64,000 nucleotides of DNA from Sphingobacterium paludis (GTDB lineage Bacteria; Bacteroidota; Bacteroidia; Sphingobacteriales; Sphingobacteriaceae): the NCBI RefSeq assembly GCF_004364125.1, contig NZ_SNZV01000006.1, forward strand, positions 1-64,000, read 5' to 3'. Under the pieces are notes generated by a model. It was given only the letters and a program-made list of their open reading frames with translations, had not been told where the DNA came from and did not search any database. The translations under genes were made by a program, and so were the position numbers. This document shows positions 42,439 through 51,653 of the stretch, in pieces; position 1 is the stretch's first letter, and the number at the start of each line of letters is the position of its first letter.

Positions 42439-43959
42439 ATGAAAATCTTATCTGCAACCGACATTCGCCAATTGGAACAAACAACCGAAATCCAACAGCA
42501 ATTACCGGACGCTGCGTTGATGGAACGCGCAGGGCGATTACTGTTTAGCGAACTGCAAAATGTCCTTGGGGAATGCCAATGTAAAGCGGAGATCTTATGT
42601 GGTTTCGGCAATAATGGGGGCGACGGATTGGTATTGGGTCGTCTGCTCCACGAGGCTGGGCATGATGTAACTGTCTATCTATTGGAACAGCACAGCTATA
42701 GTAAAGACAATTTTATCAACCAAGAACGACTTCGTAAAAGCGGCGTCGAAATCGTTTCGATAACCAAAGAGAGTACGCTTCATTTTTCGGAGAAGAGCAT
42801 CGTACTAGACGCGCTTTTTGGTTATGGCTTATCCCGCTTGCTGGATCTTAGCTGGGAGCCGCTTATCCGCCAAATCAATGAAGCACCTAACCGCGTTTTT
42901 GCGATCGACATCCCCTCTGGTTTACTTGCCGACGAGCATACGCCAGAAGATGCAATCGTCGTCAAAGCTGATCGCACCTATACCTTAGCCTTTGTAAAAC
43001 TTCCATTGCTCCTGCCCGCATACGGATCGATAACAGGGGATTTCGTAGTGTTAGACATTGGGCTGGATCAAGACGCCTTATCGCATAGCCAAACAAATAC
43101 GTTTTATACAACCTTGGCGGATGCCAAAGAGATCGTGAAACCACTCCATAAGTTTTCGCATAAAGGTACATTCGGACATGGGGTGCTGGCCGGTGGAAGC
43201 TACGGTAGCATTGGCGCTGTGGTACTGGCTTCGCGAGCTGCACTGAAAACCGGATGTGGCTTGGTCAGCAGCTATGTGCCGCAATGTGGTTATGAAATTA
43301 TACAGTCTACCGTGCCCGAAGCTTTGGTCAAAACGGATGCTGCGGAGCGCGCCATCAGCACCTTTATACCGGATATTTTGCAGACCAAATCAATTGCTGT
43401 TGGAATGGGTATGGGCACCGCGCAGGAAAGCCAGCACGCCCTACAGCAGTTGCTGACAGATCTCCAAGAGCTCGAGCACCCGCCAAAACTGTTGCTGGAT
43501 GCGGATGCACTCAATATCCTCTCCCTGCACAAGGAATGGTTGGCTTTGCTCCCACCCTATACGATCCTTACACCGCATCCAGGAGAATTGCAACGGCTGA
43601 TCGGTGGGTGGAAAGATGATTTCGACAAACTGGAGAAAGCAGCCGACTGGAGTGCAAAATACCAACAGATTTTGGTGATTAAAGGAGCGAACAGCGTCAT
43701 CATTTTTCCGGATGGCCAACTGCATTTCAATTCGACCGGAAACCCGGGCATGGCAACAGGCGGTGCCGGCGACGTCTTATCTGGCATTATTGGCTCGCTG
43801 CTGGCTCAGGATTATACACCGGGGGAAGCAGCTGTTCTGGGCGTTTTTCTACATGGATTGGCAGGTGACTGTGCCGCAAAAAAGATCCATCCAAAAAGCA
43901 TAACGGCCACGGATATTATCGAGAACCTTTCGGACGCGTGGAGGCACCTATTTCCCTAG
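42439..43959 (+). CDS. nnr: bifunctional NAD(P)H-hydrate epimerase and ADP-dependent dehydratase
   Basis: This 506-residue protein repairs damaged NAD(P)H. The N-terminal epimerase half (about 1-215) has CGFGNNGGDGLVLGRLL and VLDALFGYGL, and a probable catalytic Asp in AIDIPSGL. The C-terminal ADP-dependent dehydratase half (about 235-500) shows HKGTFGHGVLAGGSYGSIGA, LLLDADALNIL, LTPHPGELQRL, LVIKGANSVI and GNPGMATGGAGDVLSGIIG. The two activities together convert NADHX or NADPHX epimers back to NAD(P)H. The frame extends 9 codons upstream; the ATG at 42439 fits the family N-terminus (MKILSATDIRQLE). It is monocistronic. Confidence 0.94.
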   Translation: MKILSATDIRQLEQTTEIQQQLPDAALMERAGRLLFSELQNVLGECQCKAEILCGFGNNGGDGLVLGRLLHEAGHDVTVYLLEQHSYSKDNFINQERLRKSGVEIVSITKESTLHFSEKSIVLDALFGYGLSRLLDLSWEPLIRQINEAPNRVFAIDIPSGLLADEHTPEDAIVVKADRTYTLAFVKLPLLLPAYGSITGDFVVLDIGLDQDALSHSQTNTFYTTLADAKEIVKPLHKFSHKGTFGHGVLAGGSYGSIGAVVLASRAALKTGCGLVSSYVPQCGYEIIQSTVPEALVKTDAAERAISTFIPDILQTKSIAVGMGMGTAQESQHALQQLLTDLQELEHPPKLLLDADALNILSLHKEWLALLPPYTILTPHPGELQRLIGGWKDDFDKLEKAADWSAKYQQILVIKGANSVIIFPDGQLHFNSTGNPGMATGGAGDVLSGIIGSLLAQDYTPGEAAVLGVFLHGLAGDCAAKKIHPKSITATDIIENLSDAWRHLFP

Positions 43960-44317
43960 ATCGGGAAGATTTGGGAGGATGTAGCCTTCCTAGCCTTACC
44001 CTTTTGGTAGACGTTATGGCGAATGTAGCATGCTCATCACTTTGTATATATTGCTACAAAACATCTTGCTTTTATGGTTGACTATTTTTATGAAAAAATT
44101 AAGTTTTATAAAAATTTATTTAATAAATTACCTGAAACAACGTTAGACACTTAAACATTGGATTATATCTTGAAAGAAATGAATTATAAAAGGAAGACTA
44201 TAGACGTCTTAAAATTAATTTTATAATTTTACACATTATTTAGTGGATGTCCATAATAGCAATAACCAATACGCAAAATATTGACGCAGTAACATTTGTA
44301 AAACAAAAAATCATGTT
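43960..44317. other. 358-base AT-rich intergenic stretch
   Basis: After nnr this region is AT-rich and holds no credible gene on either strand. No clear terminator or promoter element was identified. It ends at the ATG of the broken thioredoxin gene. Confidence 0.6.
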
Positions 44318-44758
44318 ATGTTAAATCTCTTCACACATAACGATATGGATCACGAGGCTAATGCGCTTCAAGAAAGAGATCAGGCTTATCCCTTTGTAAG
44401 CTTTGATACAACGGGAAGTCGGATTGCACTTGAAGACTTTAGCGGAAAGTATATCCTGCTTGATTTTTGGGTGAGCTGGTGTGTGCCATGTTAGAAAGAG
44501 ATTCCGGAGCTTAAAAAGATGTATAACTCGTTCGATAAAAAGGAAGTAGAGTTCGTGGGTGTATCATTCGATACCAGAGATCATTTATGGAAAAGGAGTA
44601 TAATCAATAATGCAATTCCGTGGTTAAATAGCAGTGATCTTCAAGGCAACAAAGGACCTATGTCTGATCGCTACAAGGTGATAACGCTACCACATAAAGT
44701 TTTAATAGACCCGCCTCACTTTTCGACACGTTGTATTAAGAATCAAATTTTCGCACAT
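44318..44758 (+). pseudogene. TlpA-like thioredoxin remnant with in-frame TAG after CVPC
   Basis: From ATG 44318 the frame encodes a thioredoxin of the TlpA type: DFSGKYILLDFWVSWCVPC, then TAG at 44492-44494, then in the same frame KEIPELKKMYNSF, EFVGVSFDT...W and LPHKVLIDP. The stop falls where Arg or Lys normally follows the CxxC site. After LIDP the similarity ends abruptly, and the frame runs into the signal peptide of the next gene. The N-terminus lacks a signal peptide. Thus it is broken by a nonsense codon and truncated at both ends, most likely a decayed paralogue or upstream half lost by deletion. Read-through of TAG cannot be excluded. Confidence 0.7.
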
Positions 44759-46234
44759 ATGAACAAGATCAGCACCTTATTGGCCAGCTTTACATTCTTC
44801 TTGATTGCTTTGGCCCCGTATACGATTGTGGTTGCACAGTCGCTCCAGTTCGGCAACGCCAATTTATTAGTTAAAATATCTGGATCTTGTGATAGCGTGC
44901 ATGAGCTAAAACTCGCGCATTTTTCGTCGCTTTTTGAGGCTGATGTTCCCGCTAAAATTGATATTGTTAAGGATAGCCTGTTACGTCTATCTGGTACTAC
45001 ATTAGGCCCCTCGCTCTACTATTTTTTTTACAAAGATCAATACAATACGGTGCTGCTAAATCCGAATGAAACAACAACCCTACATATCAAGCATCTCGAT
45101 TGTGACCATTATGAAGTTGACTTTGAAGGAGAATTTGAGGATATCTTCCGGCAATCGAAAGCCTATGGGGAGCTGATCAAAAATGCTGTTTTTGGGTACA
45201 GGCGATCTCCCGATATAAAAACACCATTAACGACATTTGAACGTGCAAATGATTTCAGAGATTGTAAACTGAATGAGTTTAAAGATCGAATTGCGTTTGC
45301 GGACGAAGCAATGAAGCCCCTGACTGTTTCTCCTTCCTTAAAAAATAAGCTTACCAACTTTATGAAGGCCGACTTGATACTTCATTATGATAGCTTAGTT
45401 GTTCGACATAACAGATCAATTGGTTTAGCTTCGCGACCTGCCCCTAAACGAGATGTTTCTTATTATGAAGGACTATTGGACATTACGTATTCCGATCCTG
45501 ATCTGCTTATGTTTTCAGATCCCAGGTTTTTGGAAGCAGTTCGAAAAGATAGCGTGTTAAACTTGCCAAACTTAATGCATAGCTCCCCAGCTTCGTATAG
45601 AGAAAGCCTGCAAAAATCGCTACCAAAGCAGCGTGATTTGTTTTATGAAATCACGCTAGTAGGCGCATATTTGGATCAAATGAATGATGGGACACCCTTA
45701 TCAGCAAGCCAAAAAGTAGCTATCAACGGCTATTTTACAAACCCGCAAATCAGCAATTACTTATATTTTAAAAATGCACAAGGAATACCCGACAACAAAA
45801 AATCTTCTGTAAAATATTACCTACCCTTCGACAACGCCCAAAATGATGTGCTGAACGATATATTATCGAAATATAAGGGCAAAGTGGTCATTGTTGACTT
45901 TTGGGCAACTTGGTGTGGCCCTTGCATCGAAGCTTTTGATGACATTAAAAATGTTAAAGACAAATACGCATCGCGAGATGATGTTGTGTTTGTTTACCTG
46001 ACAGACCAATCGTCTGACCGAACTCGCTGGAATGAATATGCAAGAATCATTTCAGGAGACCATTATTATCTATATAGATCACAGTTGAGCTCTATAAATA
46101 ACATGTATGATATTGAGTCGATTCCTAGCTATCTTATTTTTGATAAACATAGCAGCCTGTCTGAGAAAAGCATTGGTGGCTATATGGGCAATGACAAATT
46201 GATGGAATGGATTGAAAGTTCTTTAAAGAAATAG
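44759..46234 (+). CDS. exported TlpA-like thioredoxin-domain protein
   Basis: This 491-residue protein starts with a signal peptide (MNKISTLLASFTFFLIALAPYT region, cleavage near VVAQ) and has an N-terminal region of about 330 residues with no recognised motif, followed by a TlpA-like thioredoxin domain (about 355-491): GKVVIVDFWATWCGPCIEAF with the redox pair CGPC, VFVYLTD, and ESIPSYLIFDK holding the cis-Pro. Such fusions in Bacteroidota are periplasmic disulfide reductases. The frame is open further upstream into the preceding thioredoxin remnant, but the signal peptide decides the start at 44759. It is likely a survivor of a tandem pair. Confidence 0.88.
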   Translation: MNKISTLLASFTFFLIALAPYTIVVAQSLQFGNANLLVKISGSCDSVHELKLAHFSSLFEADVPAKIDIVKDSLLRLSGTTLGPSLYYFFYKDQYNTVLLNPNETTTLHIKHLDCDHYEVDFEGEFEDIFRQSKAYGELIKNAVFGYRRSPDIKTPLTTFERANDFRDCKLNEFKDRIAFADEAMKPLTVSPSLKNKLTNFMKADLILHYDSLVVRHNRSIGLASRPAPKRDVSYYEGLLDITYSDPDLLMFSDPRFLEAVRKDSVLNLPNLMHSSPASYRESLQKSLPKQRDLFYEITLVGAYLDQMNDGTPLSASQKVAINGYFTNPQISNYLYFKNAQGIPDNKKSSVKYYLPFDNAQNDVLNDILSKYKGKVVIVDFWATWCGPCIEAFDDIKNVKDKYASRDDVVFVYLTDQSSDRTRWNEYARIISGDHYYLYRSQLSSINNMYDIESIPSYLIFDKHSSLSEKSIGGYMGNDKLMEWIESSLKK

Positions 46235-46353
46235 TTTTTCAGCCTCTTTCATTGGCAGAGATTATAAGTAACAAAGATTGGTTATGAGTTCTATAAAGAA
46301 AATACCAACTTTTATTATTATTGGAGCTTTTCATGGTTGGTATGGCATAAAGC

Positions 46354-46989
46354 TTAAGCAGGATCATACATACAATGAAACAAATATAAGCTTTCCACAT
46401 CAGCCGAACAGATTAATGGCATTGCTGCGGCGACTTTATCCATTTCCCAATTCCACCATTTGATTTCCATTAACTTATCAATTTCTCCGATTGTAAATCG
46501 TTTTCGAATTTCTTTAGCTGGATTTCCGGCAACGATGGTATAAGGCGCAACATCTTTCGTGATTAGCGCCCGGCTACCAATAATGGCCCCATCAGCGACA
46601 CGTATGCCCGGCATAATCATAGCTTCGGCGCCAATCCACACATCGTTTCCAATAATCGTATCACCTGCGGGTTGAAAACCATTCTTACTTGTTGCAAACG
46701 CATCCACATCGTCCATAAAATGAAAGGGAAAGGTAGAAATCCAATCACTACGATGCCCTTGGTTACCAGCCATGATAAACGATACACCTGTGCCGATAGA
46801 GCAGTAGTTCCCGATAATCAACTTATCGACATCATCCCGATCAGGAAAAAGATAGCGCGCGCAGTCTTCAAAAGCATGACCGTGATAATAGCCTGAATAA
46901 TAACTAAACTTCCCGGCGATAATATTTGGATTCCTGTTGTGCTCTGCGATAATTTTACCCCGAAAGGGGCTTTGAAAATGATTTTCCAT
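46354..46989 (-). CDS. catB: CatB-type chloramphenicol O-acetyltransferase (xenobiotic acetyltransferase)
   Basis: A 211-residue left-handed beta-helix acetyltransferase of the CatB/XAT group, which uses acetyl-CoA to acetylate chloramphenicol and related compounds. The full family string is present in order: [60 protein letters not shown] with the catalytic His79, [26 protein letters not shown] and [13 protein letters not shown]. It begins 2 bases after the stop of an AraC regulator, so the two are cotranscribed. It could confer resistance or be a housekeeping homologue; catalytic competence looks likely. Confidence 0.92.
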   Translation of the reverse strand: MENHFQSPFRGKIIAEHNRNPNIIAGKFSYYSGYYHGHAFEDCARYLFPDRDDVDKLIIGNYCSIGTGVSFIMAGNQGHRSDWISTFPFHFMDDVDAFATSKNGFQPAGDTIIGNDVWIGAEAMIMPGIRVADGAIIGSRALITKDVAPYTIVAGNPAKEIRKRFTIGEIDKLMEIKWWNWEMDKVAAAMPLICSADVESLYLFHCMYDPA

Positions 46990-46991
46990 AC

Positions 46992-47855
46992 TTATAGCGC
47001 CTGCTGTGCCTTAAAATACTGCCTGGGTGACGTGCCTAAATACTTATTGAAATCTTTGATAAGATGGTTTGCATCGTAATAACCACAGTCATCCGCGACA
47101 GCGTGCAGATTAAGGGCAGAATCCTCTCCTAGAATTTTATACGCAGCAAGGAAACGTTGTAACTGCCCAAATTGATAGGGGCTGATCCCCAGATTGCGTT
47201 TAAACTGTCGTTGCACCCATTTAGGGTGAAAAGTCGATAACGCTGACCTGTTCTTCCCTTGCATGCGATGTCCTGCTGAAAAATCAATGGCCAATTGATC
47301 AAAAGCCAGCACTTCCTCATCCATAGCGCACGAGCTAAACAAAGAAGCCAAAAGATCAATTAAGCCTTCAATAAGCGAAGGCGCTTGGTACACCTGCTGA
47401 AACATGGAATAATAGCGAGGATGATAGTCTGCAAGATTATGCACATACGGCGCAACAACGGCCTGTTTACCAAATAAAGCCTGCCAAGCCGATGGCAAGA
47501 ACCGCACGATAGTTAGCTTTTCAGCTGCTGCTGTCTGTGGGGGTAGCCAGTAACTTGGGTTGAGTGACCCTGCGGTAAACCAAATCGAATCTAATGCGAT
47601 GAGTTCGTTTCGCACGCGGCATGTACTGGCCATATCGGGTTTTGGAAGGATCAGCAATGCAGGCAAGCCATCATTAAAAAGAGCTACTTCTGTTCCCAAT
47701 TCTCCAAGCTCGAACTGATAGATACCCTCCACAAATGCGGCGACTTGCGGGTCTAGCGGTAAACTTTCCCCAGCTTGGTCAAACGAAAACCGAATCGATG
47801 TCAGGCATTGTATAGGCATAGGCACAAAGATAACCATTTTCGAGAGCAATCCCAT
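46992..47855 (-). CDS. AraC-family transcriptional regulator
   Basis: A 287-residue regulator with a C-terminal AraC-type DNA-binding domain (about 205-283: [55 protein letters not shown], the two helix-turn-helix units). The N-terminal half (about 20-150) looks like a small-molecule binding domain of the kind found in many Bacteroidota AraC proteins (VEGIYQFEL...PALLILPKP). Three ATG codons open the frame; the one at 47855 is longest and the later two are also possible. It is directly upstream of catB and so may control it, perhaps inducibly. Confidence 0.9.
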   Translation of the reverse strand: MGLLSKMVIFVPMPIQCLTSIRFSFDQAGESLPLDPQVAAFVEGIYQFELGELGTEVALFNDGLPALLILPKPDMASTCRVRNELIALDSIWFTAGSLNPSYWLPPQTAAAEKLTIVRFLPSAWQALFGKQAVVAPYVHNLADYHPRYYSMFQQVYQAPSLIEGLIDLLASLFSSCAMDEEVLAFDQLAIDFSAGHRMQGKNRSALSTFHPKWVQRQFKRNLGISPYQFGQLQRFLAAYKILGEDSALNLHAVADDCGYYDANHLIKDFNKYLGTSPRQYFKAQQAL

Positions 47856-47893
47856 TGTCCAAAATTTACTACCTGCCTCCGCATCACACGACT

Positions 47894-47901
47894 TACTTTT
47901 G
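47894..47901 (+). promoter_or_regulatory. candidate -7 box for map
   Basis: TACTTTTG matches TAnnTTTG, 16 bases before the methionine aminopeptidase ATG, implying a very short leader. Confidence 0.45.
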
Positions 47902-47917
47902 TTAAAAAAAGACGAAG

Positions 47918-48685
47918 ATGATCATAGAAAGCGAACTAGAGCTAAGCATGCTGACACAAGCAGGAATGATTGTGGCGCAAACCTTACACCATATGCTGGA
48001 GCAAGTACGCCCCGGAATGAGCACCAAAGAATTGGATGATCTTGGCGGGGCCTATTTGGCGGATAGAGGAGCCCGATCAGCACCCCGACTTACGTATAAC
48101 TTCCCCGGAAACACCTGTATTAGTGTGAATAATGTGGTTGCACACGGCATTCCTTCTCACGATATTATCCTGCAAGAAGGTGACGTAATCAATATCGATG
48201 TATCGGCAGAATGGAATGGCTTTTGGGCCGACAATGGTGCTTCTATGCTGGTGGGCGAAGACAAGCATCATCACCAAAAATTAGTCGATTGCTCCGTCCA
48301 GTCCCTGCAGGGACTAATCAGCCGCATGCGCGCTGGCATGCGTATTAATGAGGTGGGTGCCTATCTGGAAAAGCGTGCAAAATCTGCGGGTTATTATGTC
48401 ATCAAAAATTTGGGCGGTCATGGTTTGGGTAAAGCGCTGCATGAGGAACCTACAGATATCTTAAACTATCGAGACGCAGCGGACAAACGCCGCTTCCGTA
48501 AAGGATCTGTGGTGGCTATCGAAACATTCTTTAACACCCGTTCCACATTAGCTATAGAGCAAGCTGACGGGTTTACGATGTTGGGCAATAAGGGCGGCGT
48601 CGCGGTACAACATGAGGTGACGCTGGTACTGACCGATAAAGCGCCGATCGTTATTACGCCCATGTTGTACATCAATCAGAGTTGA
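47918..48685 (+). CDS. map: methionine aminopeptidase, type I
   Basis: Removes the initiator Met from nascent proteins in the cytoplasm. The 255-residue protein has the five metal ligands of the family: Asp in NIDVSAEW, Asp in FWADNGAS, His in NLGGHGLGKALHEEP, Glu in VAIETFF and Glu in AVQHEVTLVL. HGIP near residue 76 carries the substrate-binding His. It lacks the N-terminal zinc finger. It is monocistronic here, not beside secY or infA as in many bacteria, so it may be a second MetAP of the organism. It converges with the HxlR gene. Confidence 0.95.
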   Translation: MIIESELELSMLTQAGMIVAQTLHHMLEQVRPGMSTKELDDLGGAYLADRGARSAPRLTYNFPGNTCISVNNVVAHGIPSHDIILQEGDVINIDVSAEWNGFWADNGASMLVGEDKHHHQKLVDCSVQSLQGLISRMRAGMRINEVGAYLEKRAKSAGYYVIKNLGGHGLGKALHEEPTDILNYRDAADKRRFRKGSVVAIETFFNTRSTLAIEQADGFTMLGNKGGVAVQHEVTLVLTDKAPIVITPMLYINQS

Positions 48686-48692
48686 CATCGGC

Positions 48693-49052
48693 TCAGCAAC
48701 CCTTTGATCGAAGACCTTCTTCTTCCATTTGTTTTGTACCCCAATCATTGAGATGACCGATGAATGGAATCAATTCCATCCCGGTTTTGGTTAGGGAATA
48801 CTCCACTCGAGGTGGGACTTCGTGGTACACTTCACGATGTATAAGATTATCAGCTTCCAGCTCCCGCAACGTTTGCGTAAGCATCTTGGTGGTAACATCA
48901 TGTAAAGTACGCTTTAACGCTCCGTATCGTAACACACCAAAGTTTGATAAATACCAAAGTATTCTGCCTTTATACTTCCCTCCTATTCTTCGAAAAGCAT
49001 AATCAACGGCGCAAATAGCCCTGTCTTCTAAATTAATCGATTTTTTTTTCAT
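48693..49052 (-). CDS. HxlR-family transcriptional regulator
   Basis: The 119-residue protein is a winged helix-turn-helix regulator of the HxlR type. The core is complete: CAVDYAFRRIGGKYKGRILWYLSNFGVLRYGALKRTL, TTKMLTQTLRELEADNLIHREVYHEVPPRVEYSLTKTG, then the terminal dimerisation helix. Some members (YodB) sense quinones or aldehydes by an N-terminal Cys; here the only nearby Cys is Cys13. It is divergent from an MBL-fold hydrolase, with a short palindrome and a good promoter in between, a classic regulator-target arrangement. Confidence 0.93.
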   Translation of the reverse strand: MKKKSINLEDRAICAVDYAFRRIGGKYKGRILWYLSNFGVLRYGALKRTLHDVTTKMLTQTLRELEADNLIHREVYHEVPPRVEYSLTKTGMELIPFIGHLNDWGTKQMEEEGLRSKGC

Positions 49053-49086
49053 TTATAATAGACTGACAATCAACATTAGTTTCTTA

Positions 49087-49105
49087 TTAGTACGTAAGAT
49101 ACTAA
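49087..49105. promoter_or_regulatory. candidate HxlR operator
   Basis: A 6-bp inverted repeat TTAGTA, 7 bases, TACTAA (49087-49105) lies between the divergent hxlR-like and MBL genes, 12 bases upstream of the -33 TTG. A nearby AAGTAC repeat may extend it. Confidence 0.5.
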
Positions 49106-49116
49106 AAAGTACATAC

Positions 49117-49147
49117 TTGACCAACAAGACTATGGTCGATAAATTTG
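49117..49147 (+). promoter_or_regulatory. promoter of MBL-fold hydrolase gene
   Basis: TTG (49117-49119), 20 bases, TAAATTTG (49140-49147) gives both Bacteroidota -33 and -7 elements at typical spacing, 14 bases before the ATG. It is the best promoter seen in the window. Confidence 0.65.
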
Positions 49148-49161
49148 AAAAAAAATAGGTA

Positions 49162-50151
49162 ATGAATAGGAGAAACGTTATAAAATCTGGTCTTGCAGTG
49201 GCAGGAGCCATAATATCAAGCCGTTTAATCGGCTCGTCTAGAAAAGCACCAAAACAAATGCAAACCGGCATGCGATCTCTACGGCTAGATATTGGCACAT
49301 TAGAAACTTACATCATATCCGACGGTTTTGTGGAGTTGGAACACATACATCCCGTGTTTGCGCCAGATGAAAACCCCGTATTAGTAAAACAGGAATTGGA
49401 AAAATTGCACTTGAAAGATCAGCCTGGCCAAGCAAGCATCAATATACTGCTTATACGCAGCAACGGCAAGTTGATATTACTCGACACGGGTAGCGGTATC
49501 TATTTGGGTCCTAATTCAGGAAAACTGCTAGAAGGTTTGGAATCATTAGGCATTGAACCAGTAGACATTACAGATATTATTATTTCGCATGCCCATCTGG
49601 ATCATATCGGCGGCATATTAGATGGAAATGGAAACCTAGTTTTTCCATCCGCAGCCTATCATATTGCAGCGAAAGAGCATGAATTCTGGATGGCGAAAGA
49701 GCCAAGCTTTTCGAGAAGCAAAGGCCAGAGTGACCAAAGTTTCAGCATTTCATTAGCTAAAAAAATCTTTACTAAAATAGCGAGCAAGCTGCATCTTTTT
49801 CAATATGGAGATACACTATTTGGTTGTATGAAAACCGAACTTGCGGAAGGGCATACGCCCGGACATACCATCTTTACCATTTACGCAGGAAACAAAGCCA
49901 TTAAACATATTGTGGATACCTTCCATACGCCATTGCTAATAGCGCAACCGGGCTGGGGAACACAATGGGATACGGACTTTTATAAAGCCGTTGAAACGAG
50001 AGAATTGATTATTAAACGTGCCATCGAACAAAACACAGTCATCATGTCTTGCCACCTCCCCTGGCCTGGCTTAGGCTACATCGACCGAGTGGATAATCAA
50101 GCCTACTGGACCATTTACCCCTATTTTGAACCAAACAGAATAATTATTTAA
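49162..50151 (+). CDS. exported MBL-fold metallohydrolase, possible lactonase
   Basis: A 329-residue metallo-beta-lactamase-fold enzyme. The N-terminus NRRNVIKSGLAVAGAI resembles a twin-arginine signal, so the folded enzyme is probably exported. The dinuclear metal site is visible as ISHAHLDHIGG (HxHxDH, 143-148), GHTPGH and DTFHT later on. The layout matches AHL-lactonase-like or similar hydrolases, but the substrate is not known. It is divergent from an HxlR regulator across 109 bases with a promoter and palindrome. A hairpin follows the stop. No frameshift is seen. Confidence 0.92.
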   Translation: MNRRNVIKSGLAVAGAIISSRLIGSSRKAPKQMQTGMRSLRLDIGTLETYIISDGFVELEHIHPVFAPDENPVLVKQELEKLHLKDQPGQASINILLIRSNGKLILLDTGSGIYLGPNSGKLLEGLESLGIEPVDITDIIISHAHLDHIGGILDGNGNLVFPSAAYHIAAKEHEFWMAKEPSFSRSKGQSDQSFSISLAKKIFTKIASKLHLFQYGDTLFGCMKTELAEGHTPGHTIFTIYAGNKAIKHIVDTFHTPLLIAQPGWGTQWDTDFYKAVETRELIIKRAIEQNTVIMSCHLPWPGLGYIDRVDNQAYWTIYPYFEPNRIII

Positions 50152-50156
50152 CACAG

Positions 50157-50203
50157 CCCGAGCATGAACGATCTGCGCGTAAAGCAGTCTCGTCCATGCT
50201 GGG
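50157..50203. terminator. hairpin between MBL hydrolase and RND channel genes
   Basis: An imperfect stem CCCgAGCATGaACGA (50157-50171) with TCGTcCATGCTGGG (50190-50203) around an inner CTGC/GCAG pairing forms a long hairpin between two converging genes, so it can act in both directions. Confidence 0.7.
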
Positions 50204-50229
50204 TCTTGCATACTTTGCTGCACTATCCT

Positions 50230-51648
50230 TTACTCTACTCCCCCGCCCAGCGCACGATATAAATCAGTCATGGCCTGCAATTTCTCACGATGTATGGCTA
50301 TTGCATCGAGCTCATTTTGCAGCGCATTGCTTTGCGCCGTGATCACCTCCAGATAGTTGGCCATACCATTTTGATACAACAGCAGCGCATCCGCCGACGC
50401 TTTACGAAGTGCGGCCGTTTTTTCCCCTACCAGAAGCAAGCGTTCGTCGCTGTGCGCTACGACAGCAAGGGCATCAGACACTTCCGCCATCGCCGTCATG
50501 ACGGATTGCTTAAACTGCACCGCCGCCTTTTCCTGCTCCAGCTTCGCAATCTCGTGTGCTGTTTTCAACGCTCCTTTCTGGAAGAGCGGCTGGGTGAGGT
50601 TTGCGCCAATATTCTTCACAAGCGAACCTGGCAAATCAAACCAGCTATTAAATTGGAAGGAATTTGCGCCTATAGACGGCGAAATGCTGATTGTCGGATA
50701 CATAGCTGCCTGTGCCAAGCCCGTGCGCGCATTCGCAGCAACGACGGCAAACTCGGCGGCCTTAACATCGGGCCGACGACTTAATAATGCCGCTGGAACG
50801 CCCGACGAAAAGAGCGATACTGGCAACGCTTCTCTTAACGAGCCGGTTCTCGCCACCCGATCCGGATAGTCGCCGCACAGAATGCTCAGTGCATTCTCCT
50901 GCACCGCAATCTGTTGTTTTGCCAAAGGCAATAACAATTCCGCCGTCTTCTTTTGGGCAATTGCTTGGTCAACAGCTAAAGAGTTGACCTGCCCAGAGTT
51001 ATACTGCAGCTCGATCATTTGCAACGTGATGGTACTCATTTCTATATTTCGGCTGGCCACCTCCACTTGTTCGTCCAAAGCCAAAAGGTTATAATAAGCT
51101 TGCGCTACTTGCGCAACGATCCGCGTTTTTAATGCGGCAACATTCTCCTGTTGCGCAAAGTACTGCGCCAAGGCTTCTTCCTGCTGCTTTTTGGCCTTTC
51201 CCCAGATATCCGCCTCCCACTGCAGCTGCAAAGTTGCGCTGTAATCATCTAGGAAGTTACTACCCAAGAATTGCTCGCCCAAGGAGCCGTTCAAGGAATT
51301 GGTAGAAAACCAGTTTCGGGATGCACCAACTTGTAAATTTAATGTCGGCAGCAGCTCACGCTTCGCGCGCTGATAGGTTAAATCTACCTGCTGCATGCTG
51401 AGCAATGCCACAGCCAGATCATTGTTCTTTTGCAAGGCTCGATCGATGAGGCCGATCAACAATGGATCTTTAAAGAACGTTTTCCAGCGTAAAACAACGG
51501 TATCTGCTGTTAGCGAGCGAACGGAATCCCGATATTGGTCGGGCATATCCAAAGCTGGTCTGCTGTATCGTTGGCCCACATTGCACGAGGCAAACAAGCT
51601 CAACAGACCTATCAACAATCCTATTCTATGTAATCTTGAATTATGCAT
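50230..51648 (-). CDS. RND efflux outer membrane channel, OprM/NodT lipoprotein family
   Basis: The 472-residue outer-membrane lipoprotein forms the exit duct of the RND pump. Its lipobox is LFASC (Cys22). The helical repeats of the TolC/OprM fold are visible as two long similar halves: WKTFFKDPLLIGLIDRALQKNNDLAVALLSMQQVDLTYQ and PDVKAAEFAVVAANARTGLAQAAMYPTISISPSIGAN, plus VAQAYYNLLALDEQ and ANYLEVITAQSNAL. A GTG two codons upstream (51654) overlaps the permease TAG and could also start the gene; the ATG at 51648 is preferred. It is the last gene of the adaptor-permease-channel operon. Confidence 0.95.
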   Translation of the reverse strand: MHNSRLHRIGLLIGLLSLFASCNVGQRYSRPALDMPDQYRDSVRSLTADTVVLRWKTFFKDPLLIGLIDRALQKNNDLAVALLSMQQVDLTYQRAKRELLPTLNLQVGASRNWFSTNSLNGSLGEQFLGSNFLDDYSATLQLQWEADIWGKAKKQQEEALAQYFAQQENVAALKTRIVAQVAQAYYNLLALDEQVEVASRNIEMSTITLQMIELQYNSGQVNSLAVDQAIAQKKTAELLLPLAKQQIAVQENALSILCGDYPDRVARTGSLREALPVSLFSSGVPAALLSRRPDVKAAEFAVVAANARTGLAQAAMYPTISISPSIGANSFQFNSWFDLPGSLVKNIGANLTQPLFQKGALKTAHEIAKLEQEKAAVQFKQSVMTAMAEVSDALAVVAHSDERLLLVGEKTAALRKASADALLLYQNGMANYLEVITAQSNALQNELDAIAIHREKLQAMTDLYRALGGGVE

Positions 51649-51653
51649 ATACA

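Noticed and set aside
44492..44494. Pyrrolysine or other recoding at TAG
   Set aside because: No recoding machinery or downstream element is seen, and the gene is truncated at both ends, so decay is the simpler reading.
46278..46463. 61-codon plus-strand frame starting with TTG and running into catB
   Set aside because: More than half lies antisense to catB and its start is TTG; it may be a remnant but evidence is too thin.
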